Shown: positions 43,213-53,611, counted from the stretch's first letter. The stretch: 64,000 nucleotides of DNA from Bacteroidota bacterium (GCA_947507965.1 CANNQU010000003.1:1-64000), one strand, 5' to 3'. Notes: a model not told the origin generated them from the letters alone. A program made the numbers and translations.

Positions 43213-46200
43213 TTAGAAGCCAATTACAATGGAAATACTATTGGTTCGCTCTTGTGGGGGGGTTAAATAAGTAATATTTGGGCTGGTGTTTCGGTCGGTG
43301 GCATTTTCAAAATCGCGCACTACTTCCGGGTCAAGACCTCTAAATTTGGTGAACAAGAATACATTAGTTGATACGAATCCAATTCTTGCTGACGCCAGTT
43401 TTGCTTTCTTCAATTGTTTTTCAGTTAACGAATAGTATAAACTCAAACTACGTAAACGCATATAAGAGGCATCTTTTAGCCATAGGTCGGTATTTATCCA
43501 AGGCGTTGCCGAACCATAAGTTGCTTTATCTTGTGTAAGAATAGGATAGGCGGCATTATCGCCGGGTTTTTGCCAACGGTCGAACTGGTCTTGCGTATGA
43601 TTCCAATTATCGGAGTCGTAGGTTCCAAGTTGACGCTTAGAGGAAGAGTCATAAATTTTACCACCAATACTATAAACAAAATTGACATCCAACTCCCAGT
43701 GGTTGTAAATTAAGGTGTTGCTCCACCCTCCATATGCTTTCGGGTAAATATTGCCTACTGGAACTCTATTGGCAGGGTCCCATTTATAGGTTTCATTTCC
43801 CTGCTTATCAAAATAAATGGGTTTGCCATTGGTTGGGTCAATTCTTGAAAATCGAACCAGGTAATTGGTACCCACTGGTTGTCCTTCCACTATTCGCGTA
43901 TCATTGGTTCCCCCACTCACCGCTTCCTCTGTATAAGATCCAATATCCAAAACTTTATTATAATTGCGAGCGATATTAAAGTCGATGGTGAACCTTAATT
44001 TGTTGCCATCAACAACGCGAAGCTTCGTGGCAAATTCGATACCTTGATTGTTTATTTTCCCTACGTTGGCTGCATAGTTTCCCGATTGGAAACCATAATA
44101 ATTAGGAACACTCACGCTTAAGATTACATCTTTCGTGTTTTTGTTGTAATATTCCAATACCCCGGTAATGCGCTCAGAAAAGAGCGAAAAATCGAAGCCA
44201 ATATCAAAGGTGGTCGTCGTCTCCCAATGGAAATCAGGATTCTCATATATTTCAACATAACGAGAAGGAACTCCATTATAAACGTTAGGGTTTACTTTGT
44301 ACCGACCCCACCATGGATACGACCCTCCAAAATTTGAGTTCCCCGACTTTCCAAAACTAGCACGAGCTTTTAAGAAGGTAAGTGTTTTGTTTTCTTTTAA
44401 AAATTTCTCATCGCTTATAATCCAACCTGCACCAATGGCAGGGAAGAAACCCCAACGGTAGTTTTCTCCGAACGTAGAGGAGTAATCGGCACGCCCATTG
44501 AGAGAAATAAAATATTTGTCTTTTAATGAGTAATTCACTCGTCCAAAATAACTATCAAATACCGAAATGCTTTTACTTAAAACGTTGGTTCCTATTTTTA
44601 AGTTAGAGTCGACTGGTGTGGTATTGTATAGTGGGCCTAAAATATTATTATATTCTAAATATTTGAAAGCCGATTTTGTTCTCTGGTATTCACTTCCTAA
44701 TAAATAAGAAAGCTTTTGATCACTTTTCAATGTTTGCGAATAGGAGGCCGTAGCTATAATATTATAGTTGTTTGTGTAGGTAGCACCGCGTTTTGCAATG
44801 CCTTTAGTTTGTTTCACCAAGGCCGTATCTTCATACACATCATCGGTATTATCTAAATAGTCATAGTTGCCATTAAGATGGAAGATCAAATTCTTGATCG
44901 GTGTTATATCTAAAACTAAACCCTGTAATGTTCGCTGTTGTTGTGTTCTCTGCGTTTTATTCTCTCTCATAAATACGGGGTTGTTATTGGGGCCAGCTCC
45001 CGTAAACCATCCACCATCGCTATTTTTTATTGGATATATGGGAAGTGCCGTGCTCATGGCCGCTCCCATTCCTCCTCCCCAGCCCCCATCTACGCGTTTG
45101 TTTATTCCATTAACATAAGAACCTAAATATGAAAGCTTTACATTTTTGGTCAGTTGATAATCTAAGTTGGCTCTGAGTGTCGATCGTAAATAAGCATCAC
45201 CGATAATATAGGTAGAATTATTATCATGGGTAGTATTCACATAGAGGTTTAATTTTTTATTGGCGTATGAGGTTCCTAAGCTATAGGTTTGTTTAAACCC
45301 GATATGGGTAGTTTCTTTAACCCAATCGGTATTCGTAGCCTGTGCCTGATCCCAAGATAAGCCTGCTGGCAATATGGGGTGTCCAACGCCTCCATCATTT
45401 TCAAAAGCCTCCTGCAACATTTGCAAGTACTCTTTATTGTTCATCATTTTTGGGCGCGAGGCCATAGTAGAAATCCCTTCACGAATCGAAAGATCAAATC
45501 GCAAGCCTTTCTTTTTAGCTCTTTTTGTGGTAATAATGATTACACCGTTTGAACCACGGGAACCATAAATAGCTGTTGCTGCGGCATCTTTAAGTATTTC
45601 GATGGATTCAATGTCATCGGGGTTTAGAGTTGCTAATGGGTTATTGTTTTTGCCACCGCCGTTTCCTTTATCGGTTGCATTTTGCATGAAATAATCCTGA
45701 GAAATAGGAATGCCATCCACCACATAAAGTGGGTCGCTACCGGCACTTACCGAAGCGATACCTCTGATTTTTACTACTGCGGCCGCCCCAGCTAGTCCGC
45801 TTCCTATGGATACCTGCACGCCTGCTGCTTTTCCTTGTAATGCGGCCTCTACACTTGGCAAAGGAATGGCGGTTAGTTCTTTGCTTCCAATTTTTGCCAC
45901 TGCACCGGTTACCTCCCTTCGCACCTGTGTGCCGTAACCTACCACGACCACCTCGTTGAGGTTTTTGTTGTCGGTTTGCATCTCGAATTTTATGGTCTTA
46001 ATTTCCCCTGCAGCAAGCTTTACGGCCTGTTTATTCGTTTGATACCCTAAATAGGTGGCTACCATCACATAGTTACCGGCGGCTAAACTTTTAAATTCGA
46101 AATTCCCATCCGCGTCCGTATTTTGGGCGGTGGTTGTTCCGTCGATTCGAACAATAGCAAAAGCCATGGGTTCGCTCTTCTCGTCGAGCATTTTTCCTTT

Positions 46201-46290
46201 TATGGAGGCGGTATTCTGTGCTTTTAATTGCGCTGAAAAAAACAGCAAACAAAACAATACAAAGAAGCGGTGAAGTATTTTTGAATTCAT
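43213..46290 (-). CDS. susC: SusC/RagA family TonB-linked outer-membrane receptor
   Basis: 1025 residues. Signal peptide (FCLLFFSAQLKAQ), a carboxypeptidase-D regulatory-like domain (about 28-110; SIKGKMLDEKSEPMAFA), a TonB-box/plug start NEVVVVGYGTQVRREVTGAV, and the plug motif YVVDGIPISQDYF followed by NPDDIESIEILKDAAATAIYG. A 22-strand barrel region ends TNSISIVIGF. It imports oligosaccharides, here most likely maltodextrins given the amylase and CBM genes, using energy from an ExbBD-TonB system such as the one at 26.9-29.0 kb. First gene of the operon. Confidence 0.96.
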   Translation of the reverse strand: MNSKILHRFFVLFCLLFFSAQLKAQNTASIKGKMLDEKSEPMAFAIVRIDGTTTAQNTDADGNFEFKSLAAGNYVMVATYLGYQTNKQAVKLAAGEIKTIKFEMQTDNKNLNEVVVVGYGTQVRREVTGAVAKIGSKELTAIPLPSVEAALQGKAAGVQVSIGSGLAGAAAVVKIRGIASVSAGSDPLYVVDGIPISQDYFMQNATDKGNGGGKNNNPLATLNPDDIESIEILKDAAATAIYGSRGSNGVIIITTKRAKKKGLRFDLSIREGISTMASRPKMMNNKEYLQMLQEAFENDGGVGHPILPAGLSWDQAQATNTDWVKETTHIGFKQTYSLGTSYANKKLNLYVNTTHDNNSTYIIGDAYLRSTLRANLDYQLTKNVKLSYLGSYVNGINKRVDGGWGGGMGAAMSTALPIYPIKNSDGGWFTGAGPNNNPVFMRENKTQRTQQQRTLQGLVLDITPIKNLIFHLNGNYDYLDNTDDVYEDTALVKQTKGIAKRGATYTNNYNIIATASYSQTLKSDQKLSYLLGSEYQRTKSAFKYLEYNNILGPLYNTTPVDSNLKIGTNVLSKSISVFDSYFGRVNYSLKDKYFISLNGRADYSSTFGENYRWGFFPAIGAGWIISDEKFLKENKTLTFLKARASFGKSGNSNFGGSYPWWGRYKVNPNVYNGVPSRYVEIYENPDFHWETTTTFDIGFDFSLFSERITGVLEYYNKNTKDVILSVSVPNYYGFQSGNYAANVGKINNQGIEFATKLRVVDGNKLRFTIDFNIARNYNKVLDIGSYTEEAVSGGTNDTRIVEGQPVGTNYLVRFSRIDPTNGKPIYFDKQGNETYKWDPANRVPVGNIYPKAYGGWSNTLIYNHWELDVNFVYSIGGKIYDSSSKRQLGTYDSDNWNHTQDQFDRWQKPGDNAAYPILTQDKATYGSATPWINTDLWLKDASYMRLRSLSLYYSLTEKQLKKAKLASARIGFVSTNVFLFTKFRGLDPEVVRDFENATDRNTSPNITYLTPPQERTNSISIVIGF

Positions 46291-46345
46291 GTAAATATGA
46301 TTCTATAAAATTGGTTATTACGACGTAAGGCACACAAAGTGAAGC

Positions 46346-46388
46346 TACAATTGTACATGTATTTTGCTTAAACTCCAAATTAAGTTTA
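46346..46388. promoter_or_regulatory. Nested inverted repeats upstream of susC, possible operator
   Basis: Three short inverted repeats lie 56-98 bp upstream of the susC ATG: TACAATTGTA (46346-46355), TACATGTA (46354-46361) and TAAACT-ccaaatta-AGTTTA (46369-46388). Such clustering could mark binding sites of a sugar-responsive regulator. The region is AT-rich, so chance is not excluded. No regulator gene is adjacent. Confidence 0.25.
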
Positions 46389-46520
46389 GACTATTTTTTG
46401 ATTTAAGTAAAATTTGTTCTTCGTTACCGAATATCCTGTGCCCCAAGGAGAATATTTTTTACCTCGTTTTTATTCAGAAAAATATCGTTTTTTTGAAACT
46501 CCAAAAAAAATCCAGGTATT

Positions 46521-49349
46521 ATGATGAGCCGTATTCTGTTCGTATTCGTTTTTGTAGCGTTAGCTTCAGCCTCCTTTTCGCAAGCAAAATTAATTGAAAA
46601 GGTAGTCCGTCAGGGCGATGAGCTAACCATTCCGTATGAAATGTATCGTCTGAAAAACGGGCTCACGGTAATCATTCATGAGGATCATAGCGACCCATTG
46701 GTACATGTAGATGTTACGTATCATGTAGGCAGTGCTAGAGAAGAAGTAGGGAAATCGGGCTTCGCCCATTTCTTTGAACACATGATGTTTCAGGGGAGTA
46801 AGCACGTAGGCGATGATCAGCATTTTAAAATTGTGAGTAATGCAGGAGGAACCTTAAACGGAACAACCAACCGTGATCGAACAAATTACTATGAGACCGT
46901 ACCTAAAAAGCAGTTGGAAGTAGCGCTGTGGCTGGAAGCCGACCGTATGGGCTTTTTATTGGATTCGGTTAACCAAAGAAAATTCGAGAATCAACGAGAA
47001 ACAGTTAAAAATGAACGAGGGCAAAATTATGACAACCGTCCTTATGGTTTAGTTCAGGAAAATATTTCACGAGCTTTCTACCCTCAAGCGCATCCCTACA
47101 GCTGGTTAACCATAGGTTATATTAATCATTTGAATGCAGTAGATGTAGATGATTTAAAGAGTTTTTTTTTACGCTGGTATGGTCCTAATAATGCGGTGCT
47201 TTCTATAGGTGGTGATGTAAAACCAGCTGATGTTTTACTACTGGTTGAAAAGTATTTTGGGTCGATAAAGAAATGTCCTGAGGTAAAAAAGATGGCCGCA
47301 TCTCAACCCGTTCTTACGGAGGACCGATACGTCTCGATGAGTGATAATATTCGTCAGCCCCTGCTACGCAGGGTTTATTCTTCAGTACCATCATTTCATA
47401 CCGATGAAACAGCACTGGATCTTTTAGGTGAGATATTAAGCAGTAACAAGTCGTCGGTTTTCTATACCCAATTTATCAAGTCGCAATTGGCGTCATCTGC
47501 CTATGCCTCTAATTCATCCTCGGAATTAAGTGGGGAAATGTCGTTCAATGTAATGGCATATCCCAACATCAAGCTCAGTGATATTGATTCTTTGATAAAT
47601 ATTTGCTTTGCTGAATTTGAAATGCGAGGCGTTAGTGATGATGATTTGCTGAGAGCTAAGGCCAAGATGGAGACCAATTTTATTAAAAGTCTGGAAAGTG
47701 TTAATGGTAAAGTCTCGTCTCTGGCCTATTATTATACCCTTGGCGGCAATGCTAATTTGATGCAGAAGCAATTGAAGGAAATACAAGAGCTAACAAGGTT
47801 AGATATCCTTCGTGTGTATAATTTATATATAAAAAACAAGCATTATGTAGCGATGAGTGTATATCCTAAAGATAAAATAAATGTAGCCCACAACGACACG
47901 TACAAAACGCCGGAATGCGACCCACCGGCCTCAAAGAAAACGGCGAAGATAAAATTACGTATCGCCAAGGATTATTTTGATCGAAGTGCACAGCCCAAAG
48001 TTCTTACCGAGCCCATCATGCCTTTACATATTGAAGAGGTTCGAACCGCTTTTCCTAATGGCGTGTTGTTTAGTGGACTTACCCAAACGGAAATACCGTA
48101 TGTGAATATTCAAATAAGTATCAAAGGGGGGCATTTAATGGATTCTTATAATCCACAAAAGGCCGGTCTTGCAGTGCTTACGGCCCGTTTAATGAATGAA
48201 GGAACGGCTACCCTGCTATCGGAGCAATTCGAAGCCGAATTGGATAAAATAGGAAGCAGTATCTCGGTGAGTGCCGATGCTGAAAACACCTATATCAGTG
48301 TTGGAACTTTAAAAAAGAACATCGATGTAACGTTGGGATTATTAGCCGATAAATTATTATATCCTGCATTTCGTGAAATGGAGTTCAATCGGGCGAAGAA
48401 GCAGCAGCTGGAAGGAATAAGCAATTCATTAATTGCTCCATCATCGATTGCCGACCGGTGTTTTAATAAAATAATTTATGGAAACGACGATATTCGATCG
48501 ATTCCCAACGAAGGTACTACCGAAACGGTAAACCGTATTACCCTGGACGATGTAAAAGATTTTTTCAAGAAATACTATGTACCCCAGCTCACAGGAATCG
48601 TAGCTGTTGGTGATATCAATATGTTAGATCTTATTCAGAAATTGTCGTTTATAGGTCAATGGAAGCGCACCGAGATTAAATTACCGGAATCGATAAAAAA
48701 CGAACGTGTCACCACGACTAAGATTTATTTTATTCATAGTGATAAAGCTGCTCAGTCGCAGATAAGGGTTGGTTACTTGGCCTTGGCTTACGATGCCAAA
48801 GACCTCTATTATAAGGCCGGCTTGATGAATTTTATGTTTGGAGGCACCTTCAATAGCCATTTAAATATGAATTTAAGAGAAAACAAAGGCTGGACTTATG
48901 GGGTAAGAAGCGGTTTTAGTGGTACCCAATACCGTGGGCCATTTACGATATCGGGCGGTTTTAAAAAGAATGCAACAGATAGCACCCTGATCGAGATATT
49001 TAATGAAATAGATGCGTACCAGCGTAACTTATTGAGTGCGCAGGAGGTGGCATTCACAAAAAATGCAATCAACCAAAGTGAGGCTTTGAAGTATGAAACA
49101 CTGAATCAGAAGGCAGGTGTTCTTTTCGCCAAGCAACGTTATAATTTGGAACCCGATTATAAGTTGATGCAGTTGCAGGTTTTGATGACCTTGTCGGCGG
49201 AGGAAATTAGGGGCCTTGCCATGCGCTTGCTTGACTTAAGTAAGATGGCCATCATTGTTGTAGGCGACCGAAAAGTGGTGAAAGATAAATTAGGCCGGTG
49301 GGGCTATGAAGTAATTGAGTTAGACACGGAGGGAAAAGAACTAAAATAA
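46521..49349 (+). CDS. M16 family zinc peptidase (pitrilysin-type), two-half form
   Basis: 942 residues. Signal peptide MMSRILFVFVFVALASASFSQA, so periplasmic. The inverted zinc motif HFFEH (H83, E86, H87) is followed by ENQRETVKNERGQNYDN, which carries the downstream Glu ligand. The C-terminal half (from about 490) repeats the M16 fold without the HxxEH motif (NPQKAGLAVLTARLMNEG), as in bacterial fused M16 peptidases where this half is non-catalytic. FGGTFNSHLNMNLRENKGWTYGV is a typical C-domain motif. It degrades peptides; the target is unknown. It is divergent from susC. Confidence 0.94.
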   Translation: MMSRILFVFVFVALASASFSQAKLIEKVVRQGDELTIPYEMYRLKNGLTVIIHEDHSDPLVHVDVTYHVGSAREEVGKSGFAHFFEHMMFQGSKHVGDDQHFKIVSNAGGTLNGTTNRDRTNYYETVPKKQLEVALWLEADRMGFLLDSVNQRKFENQRETVKNERGQNYDNRPYGLVQENISRAFYPQAHPYSWLTIGYINHLNAVDVDDLKSFFLRWYGPNNAVLSIGGDVKPADVLLLVEKYFGSIKKCPEVKKMAASQPVLTEDRYVSMSDNIRQPLLRRVYSSVPSFHTDETALDLLGEILSSNKSSVFYTQFIKSQLASSAYASNSSSELSGEMSFNVMAYPNIKLSDIDSLINICFAEFEMRGVSDDDLLRAKAKMETNFIKSLESVNGKVSSLAYYYTLGGNANLMQKQLKEIQELTRLDILRVYNLYIKNKHYVAMSVYPKDKINVAHNDTYKTPECDPPASKKTAKIKLRIAKDYFDRSAQPKVLTEPIMPLHIEEVRTAFPNGVLFSGLTQTEIPYVNIQISIKGGHLMDSYNPQKAGLAVLTARLMNEGTATLLSEQFEAELDKIGSSISVSADAENTYISVGTLKKNIDVTLGLLADKLLYPAFREMEFNRAKKQQLEGISNSLIAPSSIADRCFNKIIYGNDDIRSIPNEGTTETVNRITLDDVKDFFKKYYVPQLTGIVAVGDINMLDLIQKLSFIGQWKRTEIKLPESIKNERVTTTKIYFIHSDKAAQSQIRVGYLALAYDAKDLYYKAGLMNFMFGGTFNSHLNMNLRENKGWTYGVRSGFSGTQYRGPFTISGGFKKNATDSTLIEIFNEIDAYQRNLLSAQEVAFTKNAINQSEALKYETLNQKAGVLFAKQRYNLEPDYKLMQLQVLMTLSAEEIRGLAMRLLDLSKMAIIVVGDRKVVKDKLGRWGYEVIELDTEGKELK

Positions 49350-49390
49350 GAGCAAATAGGTATGTTGGTAACGGTTAAATCGCAGCCATA

Positions 49391-50464
49391 TTAAGCTCTT
49401 CCCATGTTCCTCAAATGATTAAAGTGAGAAACAATGGCATGCCGCATTTTAGGATATACAAAATAGGGCACCCCAAACTCTTCGCAAGTGGAATGAATGA
49501 TCTTGCTAATAGCAGGATAATGCACATGAGAAATTTTTGGGAATAAATGATGTTCCACTTGAAAGTTTAGGCCTCCAACACACCAAGAAATTATTTTGCT
49601 ATTGGGTGAAAAATCAGCCGTTGTTTTAATTTGATGAATCGCCCATTCATCCTCCATTTTCCCGTTTTTACCTTCCGGATTAGGGAAGCTGGTAAGTTCA
49701 ACCGTGTGGGCCAATTGAAATACGACACTTAATACAATACCGGCTAATAAATTAATGGTAAGAAACCCAATCAACCACCACACGAATCCCAGGGTATAGA
49801 GCGGCAGGGCAATAAACAGGAATAAGTTTAATGCCTTAAAGCCCCAGAACATGATATGGTCGAGAATGTCTAACTTTTTAAGTGGAATGGAACCCACTTT
49901 ATGCAGGAAATATTTTTTGTAATCGGTAAAAAACACCCAAAACATATAAAGTAAAGAATAGAGGAACCAAACGTAAAGATGCTGAAAACGATGGATTTTA
50001 TAAAATTTCTGGAATTTACTAAAACGTAGAAGTATGCCCGCATTGATATCATCATCTAAACCGGTAATATTGGTGTAGGTATGATGAATGATGTTGTGTT
50101 TCACATTCCACATAAAACTACTAGCGCCAAGCACGTTTACGCTATATGCCGCTATTCGGTTGAGCCATTTGTAATTGCTAAAACTCCCGTGACTGCCGTC
50201 ATGCATTACATTAAATCCAATAAAAGAAATTACAAAACCTAAGATTATAGCCTCTATTAAGGCAATAAACCAAATGGGTGTAAAAAACACCAGGTGTATA
50301 TAAAGTCCGATGAAGGCCGTTACTAGGAGTATAGCCTTAAAGAATAATTGTAGATTCCCATGTGATGAAATGCCCTTTTCCTTAAAATATACTTCAGTAC
50401 GATGTTTCAACACCGAGTGAAACGAAGGGGTTATTGCAGGGAATTTAGAAATCGGTGTACTCAT
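49391..50464 (-). CDS. Membrane fatty acid desaturase (acyl-lipid/acyl-CoA type)
   Basis: 357 residues, integral membrane di-iron enzyme. Three histidine boxes: HDGSH (88-92), HNIIHH (123-128) and QVEHHLFPKISH (about 313). Hydrophobic pairs at about 44-82 and 200-245 frame them. The QxxHH third box resembles front-end (delta-5/6, linoleoyl-CoA) desaturases, but no cytochrome b5 domain is fused. It introduces a double bond in membrane fatty acids. It stands alone after the secDF terminator. No -7 match was found upstream. Confidence 0.93.
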   Translation of the reverse strand: MSTPISKFPAITPSFHSVLKHRTEVYFKEKGISSHGNLQLFFKAILLVTAFIGLYIHLVFFTPIWFIALIEAIILGFVISFIGFNVMHDGSHGSFSNYKWLNRIAAYSVNVLGASSFMWNVKHNIIHHTYTNITGLDDDINAGILLRFSKFQKFYKIHRFQHLYVWFLYSLLYMFWVFFTDYKKYFLHKVGSIPLKKLDILDHIMFWGFKALNLFLFIALPLYTLGFVWWLIGFLTINLLAGIVLSVVFQLAHTVELTSFPNPEGKNGKMEDEWAIHQIKTTADFSPNSKIISWCVGGLNFQVEHHLFPKISHVHYPAISKIIHSTCEEFGVPYFVYPKMRHAIVSHFNHLRNMGRA

Positions 50465-50571
50465 ATAAAACAGATCAGATTGTAGGCAAAGATACGCCTT
50501 TTTATATTGGGTGATCTAAAGGTGTCGGTAGATGCCCCTAAAGGTGAACTTTCCGCTTCACCATCAAGTGA

Positions 50572-50611
50572 AATAAACAAGCCCATCCAATATTGGATGG
50601 GCTTGTTTATT
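50572..50611 (-). terminator. 40-bp perfect palindrome, terminator after secDF
   Basis: AATAAACAAGCCCATCCAAT followed by its exact reverse complement, a perfect 20+20 inverted repeat 39 bp past the secDF stop codon. With GC core GCCCATCC/GGATGGGC and T-rich flanks on both strands it should terminate in either direction. Confidence 0.85.
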
Positions 50612-50650
50612 AAAGGGTAGGATATTAAAGAATCCCAATAACTTTTTTTA

Positions 50651-53611
50651 TTATTTAATACCTTCGAAATCACTTCCTCCAAAATCTACCACTACTGGCG
50701 TTGCAATACAAAGCGAAGAGTAGGTACCTACCAAAACGCCGATAAGCAATGCAAAAGAGAAGCCTTTAATGGCAGGCCCACCGAAAAGGAATAGTATTAA
50801 ACACACCATAAATATCGTTCCTGCTGTAACAATGGTACGGCTTAAGGTAGCGTTTAGGGCGTAATTAATGATCTTCACCCGGTCTTTTTCTTTTTTGTTT
50901 AAATTAAGGTATTCGCGAATACGGTCGAACACCACAACGGTGTCGTTCATGGAGAAAACCAGAACGGTTAATATCGCTGCAATGAAATCCTGATCTAAAT
51001 CCATGGAGAACGGTACGATACCATCGAGTATGGAGAAAAAGGAGAGCAACAAAAATACATCATGAAACAAGGCCACGGTAGCACCTACTCCAAATTGCCA
51101 TTTACGGAATCGGATAACAATGTAAATAAACATGCCAATGATGGCGATGAAGATTGCTCTAAGGGCAGAATATTTTGCATCGGAGGCCATGGTAGCACCA
51201 ATTTTACTGCTACTTAGTACCGATGATGAATCAACGGCAAAACCTTGTGCCATGAGCCCATCCAACATGTGTTTACGCACTTCAGGTTCGCTGGCATTAA
51301 CATTGTCGATTTTATAGGTAGTGGTAATTTTTAACTTTGAATCGCTACCGAAGGTTTTAACTTGAGGCGTTAGGTTGTCGAAATTTACAGCCAACGCTTT
51401 AGCTACCTCAGAGGTATTTGCCGATTTATCCAACTTCACGACATAGCTCCATCCTCCTTTGAAATCAACCCCTAAAGAAAATCCTTTGGTGTACATAGAG
51501 ATAGCGCCCAAAATAATGATGGTGCCGGATATGATATAATATATTTTTCTTTTACCTACCCAATCAAAGCTAGAGCCCTTAAACAAATTGGCTGAGAGGG
51601 ATGTTGAGAATTTCACTTCTCTCCCTTTGTCCATCCAGCGTTCAATTTGGAGTCGGGTAATAAATATTGCAGTGAATAAGGAAGTAATAATACCGATAAT
51701 CAAAACTACGGCAAACCCTTTAATAGGCCCGGTGCCTAAAAATACAAGAACCAAACCTGCCATTAAACCGGTAACGTGTGAGTCGATGATCGCAGAGAGC
51801 GCATGTTTATAGCCTTCGGAAACCGATTGCCTTAAGTTTTTACCACTTCGCATCTCCTCTTTTACACGCTCGTTTATCAAAACGTTGGCATCAACGGCTA
51901 CGGCAAGCGTAAGAACAATACCGGCAAATCCAGGAAGTGTTAATGCAGAGTGTAACGAGGCTAGAACTCCCAGAATGAAGAATAAGTTAATAATTACCGC
52001 AATATCCGATGATATACCGGCAAGGTTATAATACAATACCATGAAAATGATAATCGAAATAAAGGCAATCAACAACGTTAACAATCCGGAGCGAATCGCT
52101 TCTTTACCTAAAGAAGGTCCTACAATTACCTCTTCAATGATTCTACACGGTGCAGGCAGCTTTCCGGTTTGTAATATATTGGCCAAATCCTGGGCCTCTT
52201 TTACCGTGAAACCTCCGCTTATTTGAGCGTTTCCATTGGGTATCTCCCCCATTACATTTGGGGCAGAATAAACGGCACCGTCTAAAACAATGGCGATGCT
52301 TTTGTTGATGTTTGCTTTGGTAATTGCAGCCCAATCCTGAGCTCCTTTAGCGGTCATTTGCATGCTTACATCGGGTGATCCTGTGAGAGGGTCGTAATCC
52401 TGGCGAGCTGAGGCCACCGCTGCACCATCCATTACAGCGCCACGAGTTATATCTTTGGCCTTCAAGGCATACACATAAACGAATCCATTGTCTGATTTGG
52501 ATCCAAACGCAAAGCGAATGCCTTGTGTAGCAGAGAGCGAATTAATAAAGCTATAAGCCGTAGGACTATTTAAGTAACGATTAAAAGTGCTGGTATCTTT
52601 AATGGCAACATAGCAAATTAATGAACCTTTCATATAACCCTTTTCCTTATTAAGGGCCGGTTGTAAAATTGCCATTAAAGGATTGTCTTTGATTAGTTTG
52701 GCATTTTTCGCCTCTGTAGATGAATCTTCAACAGTTGAATCCTCGTTGTTAGCTACCGTAGCTGTTGAATCGGAACCTACTTTAGTGGTTGTATCAATTA
52801 CTACAGGCATTGTTTCACCACTCATTACTTTGCCCAATCCCTTACTGATGGTATCGAGAAGTTTATAAACATCATCTCCATTGGCATAGGTTTCCCAAAA
52901 TTCTAGTTTTGCGGTGCTCTGAAGTAACTTTCTTACGCGTTCCGGGTCGTCTGCTCCAGGCAATTCAACTAAAATTCGTCCTTGATTTTCTAATTTCTGG
53001 ATGGTAGGTTGTGTTACACCAAATTTATCAATACGACTGCTGATAATTTGAAAAGAACGATCAATAGCACGTGAAGATTCGTCTTTTATCATTTTCAAAA
53101 CATCATCATCGCTACTTTGTAGGTTGATGGATTTATTGGTAGGGGTGGCGAAAATGGCTGCCAACTTTTTGCCGGAGCTAAGTTTTTGGTATTCTTCGTA
53201 GAAGATGTCGATAAAGGAGCGCTGACTTGTAATGGCAATTTTTTCGGCATTATCCACAGAAGCATTGAAATTCGCATCAGGATTGTTGTTTGACAATGCC
53301 TTCACGAAATCTACTTGAGATACTTCGAGTGTAACATTCATACCCCCTTGAAGGTCCAAGCCAAGGGTGATGCAGTTTTCTTTACACTCCTTATAGGTGA
53401 ATTTTGCAATGAGTAGGTTGTATACCTGAACATTGCCAATTGAGTCTTTATAGTAGCGTAATTTAGCGGAGTGCTCTTCGGCTGAAAACTTACTGGCATA
53501 AGCTTCCGCTTTTTTGTCATAGTTCCATACCACAAAATTAAACGATAACTGGTACAAACTAATAATTGCCAACACGACGGCAAAAAACCTTATCAATCCT
53601 TTATTCTTCAT
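50651..53611 (-). CDS. secDF: Fused protein translocase subunit SecDF
   Basis: Uses the proton gradient to pull exported proteins through SecYEG. 986 residues with SecD and SecF fused, as is normal in Bacteroidota. The SecD part has one N-terminal helix, then LGLDLQGGMNV (83-93), a P1 domain interrupted by an acidic Ser/Thr-rich stretch (about 265-300), GGFTVKEAQDLANILQTGKLPAP and six-helix bundle signatures (FAGIVLTLAVAVDANVLINERVKEE). The SecF part starts near 700 (SLGVDFKGGWSYVV) and ends with ILTVLVFSMNDTVVVFDRIRE and further helices. It is monocistronic with its own promoter and terminator. Confidence 0.97.
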   Translation of the reverse strand: MKNKGLIRFFAVVLAIISLYQLSFNFVVWNYDKKAEAYASKFSAEEHSAKLRYYKDSIGNVQVYNLLIAKFTYKECKENCITLGLDLQGGMNVTLEVSQVDFVKALSNNNPDANFNASVDNAEKIAITSQRSFIDIFYEEYQKLSSGKKLAAIFATPTNKSINLQSSDDDVLKMIKDESSRAIDRSFQIISSRIDKFGVTQPTIQKLENQGRILVELPGADDPERVRKLLQSTAKLEFWETYANGDDVYKLLDTISKGLGKVMSGETMPVVIDTTTKVGSDSTATVANNEDSTVEDSSTEAKNAKLIKDNPLMAILQPALNKEKGYMKGSLICYVAIKDTSTFNRYLNSPTAYSFINSLSATQGIRFAFGSKSDNGFVYVYALKAKDITRGAVMDGAAVASARQDYDPLTGSPDVSMQMTAKGAQDWAAITKANINKSIAIVLDGAVYSAPNVMGEIPNGNAQISGGFTVKEAQDLANILQTGKLPAPCRIIEEVIVGPSLGKEAIRSGLLTLLIAFISIIIFMVLYYNLAGISSDIAVIINLFFILGVLASLHSALTLPGFAGIVLTLAVAVDANVLINERVKEEMRSGKNLRQSVSEGYKHALSAIIDSHVTGLMAGLVLVFLGTGPIKGFAVVLIIGIITSLFTAIFITRLQIERWMDKGREVKFSTSLSANLFKGSSFDWVGKRKIYYIISGTIIILGAISMYTKGFSLGVDFKGGWSYVVKLDKSANTSEVAKALAVNFDNLTPQVKTFGSDSKLKITTTYKIDNVNASEPEVRKHMLDGLMAQGFAVDSSSVLSSSKIGATMASDAKYSALRAIFIAIIGMFIYIVIRFRKWQFGVGATVALFHDVFLLLSFFSILDGIVPFSMDLDQDFIAAILTVLVFSMNDTVVVFDRIREYLNLNKKEKDRVKIINYALNATLSRTIVTAGTIFMVCLILFLFGGPAIKGFSFALLIGVLVGTYSSLCIATPVVVDFGGSDFEGIK

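Noticed and set aside
50461-50682. 73-aa minus-strand ORF between secDF and the desaturase gene
   Set aside because: It reads through the secDF 3' end and the palindromic terminator; no protein-like pattern or start signal.
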